Source of the DNA: Firmicutes bacterium CAG:124
GTDB lineage: Bacteria; Bacillota; Clostridia; Oscillospirales; Oscillospiraceae
Assembly: GCA_000432135.1 (NCBI GenBank)
Contig: HF990582.1
Coordinates: forward strand, 27,659 to 38,549
DNA length: 10,891 bases
Direction of reading: 5' to 3'
The translations under genes and the position numbers were made by a program. Shown here in pieces: positions 1 to 7,845 of this stretch. A model generated the notes under the pieces. The model had not been told where the DNA came from and did not search any database. It worked only from the letters and a program-made list of their open reading frames with translations. Numbering within the stretch: position 1 is the stretch's first letter; each line of letters opens with the position of its first letter.

Positions 1-10
1 GTTTCCCTAC

Positions 11-1414
11 ATGAGCAATTTCTTTAAGGTAAAGGAGCACGGCTCGACCGTGCGCACCGAGATCATGGCCGGTGTGACGACCTTCATGGCAATGGCCTAC
101 ATTCTGATGGTCAACGCCGGTATGTTCTCCAGCCTCGGCACTGTCAGCTACGGCGCGATCTACATCGCGACCGCCATCTCCGCCGTCATCGGCACCGTTC
201 TCATCGGTCTGCTGTCCAACCTGCCGCTGGCGCAGGCGTCCGGCATGGGCCTGAACGCATTCTTCGTCTACACCGTCTGCTTCACCTTCGGCCTGAGCTA
301 CGCAAACGCGCTGGTTCTCGTTCTGGTTGACGGCATCGTCTTCGTCCTGCTGACCGTCACCGGCCTGCGCAAGATGATCTTTGACGCCATCCCGGCCGCT
401 GTCAAGACCGCGATCTCCGCCGGTATCGGCCTGTTCATCGCGTTCATCGGCCTGCAGAACGCCGGTATCGTCGTGGACGACGGCGCAACGCTCGTCAATC
501 TCTCTTCCTTCAACGTCTTCTCCGGCTCCGCGACATGGGCCAACATCTTCCCGATGCTCCTGACCATCATCGCGGTCTTCGCCATCGGCGCAATGTCCAA
601 GAAGAAGGTCAAGGGCGCTGTTCTGTGGGGCATGCTCGGCGGCGCAGTTCTCTACTACGTCATCGGCCTCATCACTGTTCCCGATTTCTATGCGACCGCT
701 GTCGCTCCCAACCTGACCTCCGACTTCTTCAGCGCGTTCAAGGACTTCGGCACGCAGGCGTTCGGCAAGGTCTTCACGGAAGGCTTCAACTTCAGCCCGT
801 ACATTGCCGAGCACGGCATGAGCAACTTCATCGTTATGTTCCTCACCACCATGCTTGCATTCTGCATGGTCGATATGTTCGATACCCTTGGCACGCTGTA
901 CGGCGCCTGCGCTGCCGGTAATATGCTGACCAAGGACGGCAACGTCCCCAACATGGACAAGGCCATGCTGGCTGACGCCATCGCCACCTGCTGCGGCGCT
1001 GTCTGCGGCACCTCCACCGTCACCACGTTCGTCGAGTCCTCTGCCGGTGTTGCCGAGGGCGGCCGCACCGGTCTTGCCTCCATGGCGACTGCTGCTCTGT
1101 TCTTCATCGCGATGTTCCTTGCGCCTGTCGCACAGCTCATCCCGACCTACGCCTGCGCTGCGGCTCTGATCTATGTCGGCGTTCTCATGATGGCGAATGT
1201 CCGCTCCATCGACTGGGACGATCCCGCCGCTGCGGTTCCCGGCTTCATGACCGTCGCGTTCATGCCGCTGACCTACAACATCTCCTACGGCATCGCATTC
1301 GGCCTCATTTCCTATGTCTTCATCAAGATCTTCACCGGCAAGATCAAGGAGATCAATGCTGGCACCTGGGTCATCACGATCCTCTTCGCCCTCATGTTCT
1401 TCCTCACCCGCTGA
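11..1414 (+). CDS. NCS2 family (AzgA/PbuG-type) purine or uracil permease
   Basis: This 467-residue inner-membrane protein is a nucleobase:cation symporter of the NCS2 family, AzgA-like branch (guanine/hypoxanthine/adenine permeases such as PbuG). Many hydrophobic helices run from about residue 17 to the C-terminus. Family signatures are visible: QASGMGLNAFF at 75-85, DMFDTLGTLYG at 288-298, and GTSTVTTFVESSAG at 333-346 followed by a Gly-rich EGGRTG. The N-terminus (FFKVKEHGSTVRTEI) matches the usual start of the family, which supports the ATG at 11. No Shine-Dalgarno sequence lies in the 10 bases before it, and the frame is open to the window edge, so a further upstream start cannot be excluded. 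Its terminator at 1429-1457 separates it from psuKG. Substrate is not decided by the sequence; the neighbouring pseudouridine genes make uracil or a related nucleoside worth considering, but purine bases are the default for this branch. Confidence 0.92.
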   Translation: MSNFFKVKEHGSTVRTEIMAGVTTFMAMAYILMVNAGMFSSLGTVSYGAIYIATAISAVIGTVLIGLLSNLPLAQASGMGLNAFFVYTVCFTFGLSYANALVLVLVDGIVFVLLTVTGLRKMIFDAIPAAVKTAISAGIGLFIAFIGLQNAGIVVDDGATLVNLSSFNVFSGSATWANIFPMLLTIIAVFAIGAMSKKKVKGAVLWGMLGGAVLYYVIGLITVPDFYATAVAPNLTSDFFSAFKDFGTQAFGKVFTEGFNFSPYIAEHGMSNFIVMFLTTMLAFCMVDMFDTLGTLYGACAAGNMLTKDGNVPNMDKAMLADAIATCCGAVCGTSTVTTFVESSAGVAEGGRTGLASMATAALFFIAMFLAPVAQLIPTYACAAALIYVGVLMMANVRSIDWDDPAAAVPGFMTVAFMPLTYNISYGIAFGLISYVFIKIFTGKIKEINAGTWVITILFALMFFLTR

Positions 1415-1428
1415 TCAAGCTTCCCCAC

Positions 1429-1457
1429 GGGCGCGCCTCACGGCGCGCCCGGTTTTT
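1429..1457 (+). terminator. Intrinsic terminator after the NCS2 permease
   Basis: A perfect 9-bp stem, GGGCGCGCC at 1429-1437 and GGCGCGCCC at 1442-1450, encloses a 4-base loop and is followed by GG and five T residues (1453-1457). It begins 15 bases after the permease stop codon. The stem core and the flanking TTCCCCA and TTTTTCTATG are repeated in the terminator after psuG. Confidence 0.9.
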
Positions 1458-1498
1458 CTATGCTCGAAAGGGTTTACAAAACGTACATATTTTTTCTC

Positions 1499-1527
1499 TT
1501 GACTTTTTTGGGTCGATTCGCTATGAT
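1499..1527 (+). promoter_or_regulatory. SigA-type promoter of psuKG
   Basis: The -35 box TTGACT (1499-1504) and -10 box TATGAT (1522-1527) are separated by exactly 17 bases, in an AT-rich stretch directly after the permease terminator. Transcription would start near 1534, giving a leader of about 25 bases before the psuK start. AGAGGAGG at 1544-1551 is the ribosome binding site. Confidence 0.85.
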
Positions 1528-1559
1528 ACTGTTTCACCAGAAAAGAGGAGGCGTTTTTC

Positions 1560-2501
1560 ATGGACAAACAGCCGTATATTGTCGGCGTCGGCGCTGCGAA
1601 TGCAGACCTCAACGGCGCGTCCCTTGCGCCCATCCATCTGCGTGATTCCAATCCCGGCCACATCAGCCTGTCCGCCGGAGGCGTGACGCGCAACGTGTGT
1701 GAAAACCTCGCCCGGCTGGGCGCGGATGTCAAGCTTTTGAGCTGCGTGGGCGATGATACCTTCGGCGCGTTCATCCGCCGCTCCTGTGAAGACGCCGGGA
1801 TCGACGCGTCCCATCTGTATGAGGCAAGGGACGCAAGCTCCTCCATGTATTTATCCATTCTGGACGCGGATGGCGATATGCTGGTCGGTATGTCCGATAT
1901 GCGCATTGTCCAGCAGGACATGCCGGAGGATTACCTGCCGTCGAAAAAAGCGCTGATCCAGGGCGCGGATGTTGTCACCTGCGACCCCTGCATGGGTGAA
2001 AAAACGCTGCTGCAGCTGCTGGACCTGTGCACGCCGGGGCAGATCATCTGCGTTGACCCTGTTTCGTGCGCGTATGCGCGTGTCGTTGCGCCGTTTATCG
2101 GCCGCTTCCACACCGCCAAGCCCAACCGCATGGAGCTTGGAATTCTGGCCGGAATGGAAATTCAGTCCGACAGCGATCTGGAACGCGCGGGCGAGGCCGT
2201 TCTGAACAAGGGCCTCCGGCGGCTGTTCGTCAGCCTCGGCGCGGAGGGTTGTTTGTACATGGACGACACCGGCACGGTCCTGCGCCGCAAATTAAGACCG
2301 GCAAAAATGGTCAATGCCTCCGGCGCAGGCGATTCGTTTGCCGCCGCCATGCTGTACGCCACACTCCATGGCTTTGGCGTGGAAAAGACGTTGGACTATG
2401 CCATGGCCGCCGGGATTGCGGCTGTGTCGCACGAGCGGACGATCAACCCGAACATGAGCATTCCCCTGCTCGAAGAAATTCTGCTGGCGCACCGCATCTG
2501 A
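1560..2501 (+). CDS. psuK: PfkB-family sugar kinase, probable pseudouridine kinase
   Basis: The 313-residue cytoplasmic protein belongs to the PfkB (ribokinase-like) kinases. The N-terminal family signature GGVTRNVCENLARLG lies at 40-54, the KPNRMEL segment typical of the ADP/ATP side at 187-193, and the anion-hole/catalytic motif NASGAGDSF at 252-260, with Asp258 as the expected catalytic base. PfkB kinases differ in substrate, so the specific call rests on context: psuG follows after 32 bases in the same operon, and this pair converts pseudouridine to its 5'-phosphate and then to uracil and ribose 5-phosphate. The start is set by AGAGGAGG at 1544-1551, 8 bases before the ATG, downstream of a good promoter. 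A generic nucleoside or ribokinase-type activity is the alternative if context misleads. Confidence 0.88.
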   Translation: MDKQPYIVGVGAANADLNGASLAPIHLRDSNPGHISLSAGGVTRNVCENLARLGADVKLLSCVGDDTFGAFIRRSCEDAGIDASHLYEARDASSSMYLSILDADGDMLVGMSDMRIVQQDMPEDYLPSKKALIQGADVVTCDPCMGEKTLLQLLDLCTPGQIICVDPVSCAYARVVAPFIGRFHTAKPNRMELGILAGMEIQSDSDLERAGEAVLNKGLRRLFVSLGAEGCLYMDDTGTVLRRKLRPAKMVNASGAGDSFAAAMLYATLHGFGVEKTLDYAMAAGIAAVSHERTINPNMSIPLLEEILLAHRI

Positions 2502-2533
2502 TCTTGTACACCCATCTGAAAGGAGTTATTCAT

Positions 2534-3451
<918 letters not shown>

Positions 3452-3467
3452 TTCCCCAATACCACTA

Positions 3468-3497
3468 CGGGCGCGCCAACTGGCGCGCCCGTTTTTT
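3468..3497 (+). terminator. Intrinsic terminator after psuG
   Basis: A 10-bp stem, CGGGCGCGCC (3468-3477) and GGCGCGCCCG (3482-3491), with a 4-base loop is followed by six T residues (3492-3497). It lies 17 bases after the psuG stop. In the opposite direction the hairpin has no following T tract, so it should not stop the convergent helicase transcript efficiently. The stem core is the same as that of the terminator at 1429-1457. Confidence 0.92.
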
Positions 3498-3529
3498 CTA
3501 TGAAGCTCCGCGCGGCAACGGAAGATGTT

Positions 3530-5785
3530 TCAGCCCGCAGAAAACAGGAAGCCGCTGCGCAGCGACTGCGCCAGATGGAAGCGGCGCGCTGCTGTTTCAC
3601 CTTCGAAGCGGATATCGGCGAACGGGCCGTCTATGGATACGATGCGGCCCATGCCGTATTTTTTATGCCGGATGACGCTTCCCGGTATGAATGTCTGCGC
3701 GTCCGGCAGCTGCGCTGCTGCAGGTGCGTCCGGCAGCTGGAAGACCTCCGCGCGGCTCCGTTCGAGCAGCATCCGGCCCGCCTGCATAAGGCTGTCGCCG
3801 TCCGGAAAGGCAACGAGCAGCTCGTCCTCGCACTGCGCCAGAATGCTCCCCTCGCCGCGCGTTTCGTGGCGGTAGCGCAGGCCGCAGGCGTTTTCCGGCA
3901 CGATGGCGGCAAAATCGTCCTTCGCGCACACCGGAACGGGCAGATATCCCCGCGCCTCGCGGATGAACGCAGACGGCGCATCCGGGTATTCAAACAGCGT
4001 CAGCTCATCCTTCGCACGCGTCATTGCCACGTAAAAGAGTCTGCGGTCCTCCTCATATACCCGGCGCTCATCCTCCGTTCCGTCTGCCGCATCCGGCCGG
4101 GACGGAAGCACGCCGTCGTGGACGTCCAGCAGATACACCCGCTCGTATTCCAGCCCCTTGCTCGAATGGATCGTCGAAAGCGTCAGCAGCGCGTCCGGTG
4201 CGTCCTCATGCGTGCGGATGGTCTGCCGCAGCGTGTCCATCCGGGCAAGAAACGCCTCCGCCGACGGCTCGCGCGCGGCAAGCATCTGTAGGATGAAATA
4301 TTTCCCGGGATCGAGCCGCCGTTCGGTCACAAAGCCGCCGTAGCCCAGCGTGCCCCAGATCGTGCGCATCAGCACCTCTCCGGGCAGCGTTTGCAGCTGC
4401 TCAAGGCCCGCCTTTACGCGCCGGACGCGTTCGCGGCCCTCGTCCGAAAGCCCGGTCTGCGCAAGCAGACAGTCCAGAATGGGCGCGTGCGTGCGCGCGC
4501 TCTGCACGCAGGCGGCCTGCGCCGCCTCCTTGGAGATCAGCGCGCCGAATTTATAATAGATGCGCAGAAAGCGCTCCGCGTCGTCCGGCGCTGCGGCGAA
4601 GCGCAGGATGTCCTGCACGTCGCTGACGATGCGGTGGGTAAAGAACGTGTCGTCAAAGCTGCGGCAGCGGTACGGAAGCCCGGCGCGCTCCAGCGCGTCG
4701 ATGAGCGGAAGGGCACTGTCGTTGTTTCGGTACAGGACGGCAAACGGCGCGCGCCGCTCCCCTGCCAGCGCCAGCAGATAGCGGTACTGCGCCTGCCGGG
4801 AGGCTGCGTGCGCAAGGCGCACCCGGCAGCCCTTCGCCCTTGTCGCGCGGATGGTTTTGGGGTAACGATCCCGGTTCCCCCTGATGAATGCGCCCGCCAG
4901 CCGCAGAATTTCCGGCGTGGAGCGGTAATTGTCCTCCAGCAGCAGCGTCTTTGCGCCCGGCCAGACCGAAGAAAAGCGCAGCAGTGCCTCCGGATAGGCC
5001 GCGCGGAAGCCGTAGATGCTCTGATCCTCGTCGCCGACCATGAAGAGGTTCCCGGTTTTCTTTGCCAGCAGCTCAATGATCGCGTGCTGCACGCGGGACG
5101 TGTCCTGCGATTCGTCGACGCAGAGATAGGGGTAGCGCGCCTGAAACTCCGCCAGAATTTCAGGCTGCTTTCTGAGGATCGCCAGCGCGTAGGCCATCTG
5201 GTCGTCGTAATCCATCTGCCGCGCCTCGCGCAGCGCAGCGCAGTAGTGCGCGTACAGCTCAGAAAAGCGCGGCAGGCCGAAGTCCTGCGCAGCGATCTCG
5301 TCCGCCGACAGCATCATATTTTTACAATAGGTGATCGCCGTGCGCACCTCGCGGATGGTGCTGTCGGTTGGATAGTCCCCGTTCAGCGCCTGATAGATGC
5401 GCCCGACCAGCGCGGCAAGCTCGCCGGCGTTTTCCTGCAGCGCAAACGCCGGGCCGCGCTGCCGTCCGCAGGCCTCAATGATCTTGGAAGACAGGCCGTT
5501 GATCGTGCGGAACTCCGGCGTCTGCCCGGCAAGCTCCGGGAAGCGCGCGGTAAAGCGCGCGCGAAGCTCCCGCGTGGCGGCGACGGTGTAGGTCACGGCC
5601 AGAATATGCGCCGGGTCGATGCCGCGGCACAGCGCCATATACCCCAGCCGCGTCACCAGCACCGTCGTTTTCCCGCTTCCGGGCACGGCCAGCAGCAGGA
5701 CCGGCCCCTCCGTCTCGCGGACGGCGGCCTTCTGCTGCTCGCTGAACTGCGGCATATAGCGGGCGGTAAATTCCTCCGGCGTCAT
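3530..5785 (-). CDS. UvrD/PcrA/Rep-type superfamily 1A DNA helicase
   Basis: The 751-residue protein is an ATP-driven 3'-5' DNA helicase of the UvrD/PcrA family. All SF1A motifs are present in order: Q motif FSEQQKAAV (14-22), Walker A AVPGSGKTT (33-41), Ia AVTYTVAATRELRARF (63-78), II CVDESQDT (222-229), III GDEDQSIYGFRA (251-262), IV LEDNYRST (283-290), V STIHSSKGLEYERV (537-550) and VI LFYVAMTRAKDEL (583-595). The C-terminus has the PcrA/UvrD Tudor-like segment PGSVIRHKKYGMGRIVSI (701-718). The ATG at 5785 is chosen because it overlaps the stop of the upstream AP endonuclease (ATGA), implying translational coupling; the open frame continues upstream only inside that gene. The role is probably repair or replication-fork processing. 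I leave the symbol empty because clostridial genomes often carry several UvrD-like paralogs, and this one may be secondary to the main PcrA. Confidence 0.93.
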   Translation of the reverse strand: MTPEEFTARYMPQFSEQQKAAVRETEGPVLLLAVPGSGKTTVLVTRLGYMALCRGIDPAHILAVTYTVAATRELRARFTARFPELAGQTPEFRTINGLSSKIIEACGRQRGPAFALQENAGELAALVGRIYQALNGDYPTDSTIREVRTAITYCKNMMLSADEIAAQDFGLPRFSELYAHYCAALREARQMDYDDQMAYALAILRKQPEILAEFQARYPYLCVDESQDTSRVQHAIIELLAKKTGNLFMVGDEDQSIYGFRAAYPEALLRFSSVWPGAKTLLLEDNYRSTPEILRLAGAFIRGNRDRYPKTIRATRAKGCRVRLAHAASRQAQYRYLLALAGERRAPFAVLYRNNDSALPLIDALERAGLPYRCRSFDDTFFTHRIVSDVQDILRFAAAPDDAERFLRIYYKFGALISKEAAQAACVQSARTHAPILDCLLAQTGLSDEGRERVRRVKAGLEQLQTLPGEVLMRTIWGTLGYGGFVTERRLDPGKYFILQMLAAREPSAEAFLARMDTLRQTIRTHEDAPDALLTLSTIHSSKGLEYERVYLLDVHDGVLPSRPDAADGTEDERRVYEEDRRLFYVAMTRAKDELTLFEYPDAPSAFIREARGYLPVPVCAKDDFAAIVPENACGLRYRHETRGEGSILAQCEDELLVAFPDGDSLMQAGRMLLERSRAEVFQLPDAPAAAQLPDAQTFIPGSVIRHKKYGMGRIVSIDGPFADIRFEGETAARRFHLAQSLRSGFLFSAG

Positions 5786-6537
5786 ACGGTAAGCTCCAGC
5801 ACGACCGGGCAGTGGTCGCTGCCGAACACGTCCGTGCGGATCTCCGATGACAAAACACGCGGCAGCAGGCGCTCGGAGACGATAAAATAGTCGATGCGCC
5901 AGCCTGCGTTGTTTTCCCTCGCGTGGAAGCGGTAGCTCCACCACGAGTATACGCCCGCCAGGTTCGGGTGCAGGCGGCGGAACGTATCGGCGAAGCCGGA
6001 GGAGAGAAGCTCGGTCATTTTCGCGCGCTCCTCATCAGAAAAGCCTGCGTTCTGCCGGTTCGCCTTTGGGTTTTTGATGTCGATCTCCTCATGCGCGACG
6101 TTCAGATCGCCGCAGTAAACGACCGGCTTTTCCGCGTCCAGCCGCAGCAGATACGCGCGCAGCGCGTCTTCCCACTCCATGCGGTATGGAAGGCGCTTGA
6201 GGCCGTCCTGCGAATTGGGCGTATAGCAGCAGACAAGATAAAATTCTGGGTATTCCGCAGTGATGAGCCGCCCCTCGTGGTCATGCTCGTCGAGTCCGAG
6301 TCCATACCGAACAGAAAGCGGGGCCTGCTTCGTCAGAATCGCCGTGCCGGAATAGCCCTTTTTTTCGGCGGAATAAAAATAGCGGTGATAGCCGTCCAGC
6401 TCGAAGACGGCCTGCTCCGGCTGGAGCTTCGTCTCCTGCAGGCAGATCACATCGGCATTTTCCTGCGCACAGTAGTCAAGAAAGCCCTTGCCGAGACACG
6501 CCCGCAGGCCGTTGACATTCCAGGATACCAGTTTCAT
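5782..6537 (-). CDS. exoA: Exodeoxyribonuclease III family AP endonuclease (ExoA/Xth)
   Basis: The 251-residue enzyme cuts DNA 5' of abasic sites in base-excision repair and may trim 3' ends; B. subtilis ExoA is about the same length. The exonuclease/endonuclease/phosphatase fold motifs are all visible: SWNVNGLRA near the start, CLQETKLQ (Mg-binding Glu), GYSGTAIL, the YTPNSQ segment with its active-site Tyr, GDLNVAHEEIDIKNPK (catalytic Asp and Asn), YSWWSYR and the C-terminal SDHCPVV with the catalytic Asp-His. The ATG at 6537 is preferred over the in-frame start 54 bases upstream because GGAGG (6543-6547) lies just before it and the family begins at MKLVSWNVNG. Its stop overlaps the helicase start by 4 bp. 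The leader contains an intrinsic terminator (6553-6579) and no convincing promoter. Confidence 0.96.
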   Translation of the reverse strand: MKLVSWNVNGLRACLGKGFLDYCAQENADVICLQETKLQPEQAVFELDGYHRYFYSAEKKGYSGTAILTKQAPLSVRYGLGLDEHDHEGRLITAEYPEFYLVCCYTPNSQDGLKRLPYRMEWEDALRAYLLRLDAEKPVVYCGDLNVAHEEIDIKNPKANRQNAGFSDEERAKMTELLSSGFADTFRRLHPNLAGVYSWWSYRFHARENNAGWRIDYFIVSERLLPRVLSSEIRTDVFGSDHCPVVLELTV

Positions 6538-6552
6538 AGATACCTCCAGGTG

Positions 6553-6579
6553 AAAAAAATCTTCCCGTGGGCGGGAAGA
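6553..6579 (-). terminator. Intrinsic terminator in the exoA leader
   Basis: On the minus strand, TCTTCCCG (6579-6572) pairs with CGGGAAGA (6567-6560) across a 4-base loop, followed by seven T residues (6559-6553). Five bases later comes the exoA ribosome binding site GGAGG (6547-6543). It could end transcripts from the DivIVA-like gene upstream, or act as a leader attenuator, since no promoter can fit between it and exoA. Confidence 0.75.
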
Positions 6580-6636
6580 GACAGAGTGCATAAAGACTTT
6601 GCGGATTTATAGGGCAGTACGGATTTGCGGCAGTCC

Positions 6637-6742
6637 TGTAGGGGCCGATGCCCACATCGGCCCGCTGGGAAGTTGCGAATTTTCCACAGATTTCCGTAAA
6701 ACCGGTACATTCTGCGGGCGGACAGAGTCGTCCGCCCCTACA
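6637..6742. repeat. Composite inverted-repeat element, copy 1
   Basis: The element is bounded by TGTAGGGG (6637-6644) and its reverse complement CCCCTACA (6735-6742). Each end carries a hairpin: GGGCCGATG/CATCGGCCC at 6642-6650 and 6655-6663, and GGGCGGAC/GTCCGCCC at 6716-6723 and 6730-6737. The interior shares CCGTAAAACCGGT (6694-6706) and a looser GCGAATT segment with copy 2. The paired palindromes in opposite orientation resemble REP/BIME or MITE-type non-autonomous elements. No target-site duplication is evident. Confidence 0.75.
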
Positions 6743-6760
6743 GGAGAGAGCGGGGGACGT

Positions 6761-6867
6761 TGTAGGGGCCGACGACTCTGTCGGCCCAAAAAATATAACG
6801 AATTCGCCGAGAATTCCCGTAAAACCGGTGCAATCTGCGCGGGCCGATGTAGGCATCGGCCCCTACA
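6761..6867. repeat. Composite inverted-repeat element, copy 2
   Basis: It has the same design as the copy at 6637-6742, in the same orientation and 18 bases downstream. Its ends are TGTAGGGGCCGA and TCGGCCCCTACA. The left hairpin is GGGCCGAC/GTCGGCCC (6766-6773, 6780-6787) and the right one GGGCCGATG/CATCGGCCC (6841-6849, 6854-6862). The interior again contains CCGTAAAACCGGT (6817-6829). The interiors have diverged while the stems stay perfectly paired. Confidence 0.75.
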
Positions 6868-6930
6868 ATGAAATTTGGTGGTGCACACGGGGTGCATCGG
6901 TCTATGCTTTTCGCCCCTGCCTGCTGCAAC

Positions 6931-6970
6931 CCCTCAGGCGCTGCGCGCCAGCTCCCCTTTCAGGGGAGCC
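6931..6970. repeat. Double-hairpin intergenic repeat after the DivIVA-like gene
   Basis: Two adjacent hairpins begin 2 bases after the DivIVA-like stop codon: GCTCCCCT/AGGGGAGC (6951-6958, 6962-6969, 3-base loop) and GGCGC/GCGCC (6937-6941, 6945-6949). CCCCTCA at 6931-6937 can pair with the AGGGGAG arm as an alternative. Sequences of this shape (GGGGAGCTG...CTGAGGGG) recur in intergenic regions of GC-rich Clostridia in my recollection. No T tract follows on the minus strand, so it is not a classical terminator; it may protect the transcript 3' end. Confidence 0.6.
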
Positions 6971-6971
6971 G

Positions 6972-7655
6972 TTATTCTGCTGTTTCCTCCGCAGCCGTTT
7001 CCGGCAGCTGCATATCGTCGAAGGCGTTCTGCGCGTCGTCGAAGATCACCTGTACCTCGGCGAACGCGTCCTGCAGGCGGGAAAGGCCGGTAGACAGGTC
7101 GGCAGCCAGCGCGGCGATCTCCTCGCCGGAATCCATGTAGCGGGTGCGCGCATCCTCGCAGAGGTTGGACAGCTGCGCGTAGATGCGCCGGGCGCGCACG
7201 GCGGCATTGCGCTCGGTCTGCTCGGCGCGGCGGTAAGCGGTCAGCTCCTTTTCGGTGAGCGACGGTTCCTGCACCGGTTCATCCGGCTCATTTTCTGTTT
7301 CCGGCTCTTCCGGCTGCGGCACCGGCTCCGACGGCTGCGGGTCGGGGCGCGTCAGCAGTTCCTGTTGCGCCTCTTCGGCCTTTTTCAACTGCTCCGCCAG
7401 ATCAGAGCCTTCCTGCGCGAGCGCGTTCACCTGCCCGGAAAGCGCGTCGTTGTCCGCCTGTGCCTGCTCCAGACGCTTCTGTAGACCTGCCAGTTCGACC
7501 TGAAGGCGCGCATTTTCTGCGGCGAGCTTATCGCGCTCGTCGGTCAGCTTGCGCAGGGCCTTCTGGTGCTCAATGGATGTCGATTCGATATAATTGACAA
7601 CGTCGGTGCGGTTAAAGCCGCTGACCGCCGTGCGGAACTTTGAAAAATCAGACAC
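6972..7655 (-). CDS. DivIVA-like coiled-coil protein
   Basis: The 227-residue acidic protein opens with SGFNRTDVVNYIE (12-24), which resembles the GY/F-x-x-x-x-V-x-x-F/Y-I/L motif of DivIVA/GpsB-type proteins that bind curved membrane and organise division or polar growth. A long heptad-type helix follows (about 28-100), then a Pro/Glu-rich linker (about 103-132) and a second helical segment (about 133-215) ending in an acidic tail. No signal peptide or membrane helix is seen, so it should be cytoplasmic or peripheral to the membrane. The start is a GTG at 7655, fixed by AGGAGG at 7669-7664, 8 bases upstream. It has its own promoter (7716-7688) back to back with that of the exoribonuclease gene. 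It is shorter in domain content than a proven DivIVA, and the exact role cannot be read from the sequence. Confidence 0.8.
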   Translation of the reverse strand: MSDFSKFRTAVSGFNRTDVVNYIESTSIEHQKALRKLTDERDKLAAENARLQVELAGLQKRLEQAQADNDALSGQVNALAQEGSDLAEQLKKAEEAQQELLTRPDPQPSEPVPQPEEPETENEPDEPVQEPSLTEKELTAYRRAEQTERNAAVRARRIYAQLSNLCEDARTRYMDSGEEIAALAADLSTGLSRLQDAFAEVQVIFDDAQNAFDDMQLPETAAEETAE

Positions 7656-7687
7656 CTGTTGTTCCTCCTGATTTCCGATTTTGCCTC

Positions 7688-7716
7688 AGTATATCACAAA
7701 AAACGGCAAAAAACAA
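7688..7716 (-). promoter_or_regulatory. SigA-type promoter of the DivIVA-like gene
   Basis: On the minus strand, TTGTTT (7716-7711) and TATACT (7693-7688) are 17 bases apart. Transcription would start near 7681, leaving a leader of about 26 bases that contains the AGGAGG ribosome binding site (7669-7664) in front of the GTG start. Confidence 0.75.
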
Positions 7717-7782
7717 CCTGTCCGCCGCCGCCTTTGCGGATTTCACGAATTGTTCACAGACAGTGGTTTTTCATTTGTATGA

Positions 7783-7811
7783 TTGCAGATACGGGAAAAG
7801 ACTGATATAAT
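7783..7811 (+). promoter_or_regulatory. SigA-type promoter of the YhaM-like gene
   Basis: TTGCAG (7783-7788) and a consensus TATAAT (7806-7811) are separated by 17 bases. The predicted start near 7818 gives a leader of about 28 bases. It diverges from the promoter at 7716-7688, with about 66 bases between the two -35 boxes. Confidence 0.8.
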
Positions 7812-7845
7812 AGATTTTATCTGAAAGACAGTGAGGAAACGAAGC

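Larger units (their letters stand above)
6538..6971. other. Gene-free, repeat-filled intergenic region
   Basis: These 434 bases lie between the stop of the DivIVA-like gene and the start of exoA, both on the minus strand. They hold, in plus-strand order, the exoA leader terminator (6553-6579), two composite inverted-repeat elements (6637-6742 and 6761-6867) and a double hairpin (6931-6970). All open frames here cross the palindromes, change reading with the repeats and lack ribosome binding sites, so I call no gene. TATAAA on the minus strand at 6611-6606 has no recognisable -35 partner. Confidence 0.8.

Noticed and set aside
1472..1490. A possible catabolite (cre-like) or repressor operator upstream of the psuKG promoter, around TTTACAAAACGTACAT.
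   Set aside because: The match to a cre consensus needs about three mismatches at conserved positions, and the inverted repeat is too short to call.
2066..2533. The upstream extension of the psuG frame into psuK.
   Set aside because: The conserved PsuG family starts at the ATG at 2534 behind a good ribosome binding site; the extension only reads psuK out of frame.
4391..5890. A 499-codon open frame on the plus strand opposite the helicase.
   Set aside because: It is the antisense shadow of a clearly conserved helicase with all motifs in order. Its translation is Arg/Gln-rich and matches no family I know.
6606..6634. TATAAA on the minus strand as a -10 box for exoA.
   Set aside because: The sequence at the expected -35 position (ACTGCC) does not resemble TTGACA and no extended -10 is present.
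6599..6929. Several open frames of 60-126 codons on both strands within the repeat region.
   Set aside because: They consist of translated palindromes, overlap each other on both strands and lack ribosome binding sites, so they are artefacts of the GC-rich repeats.
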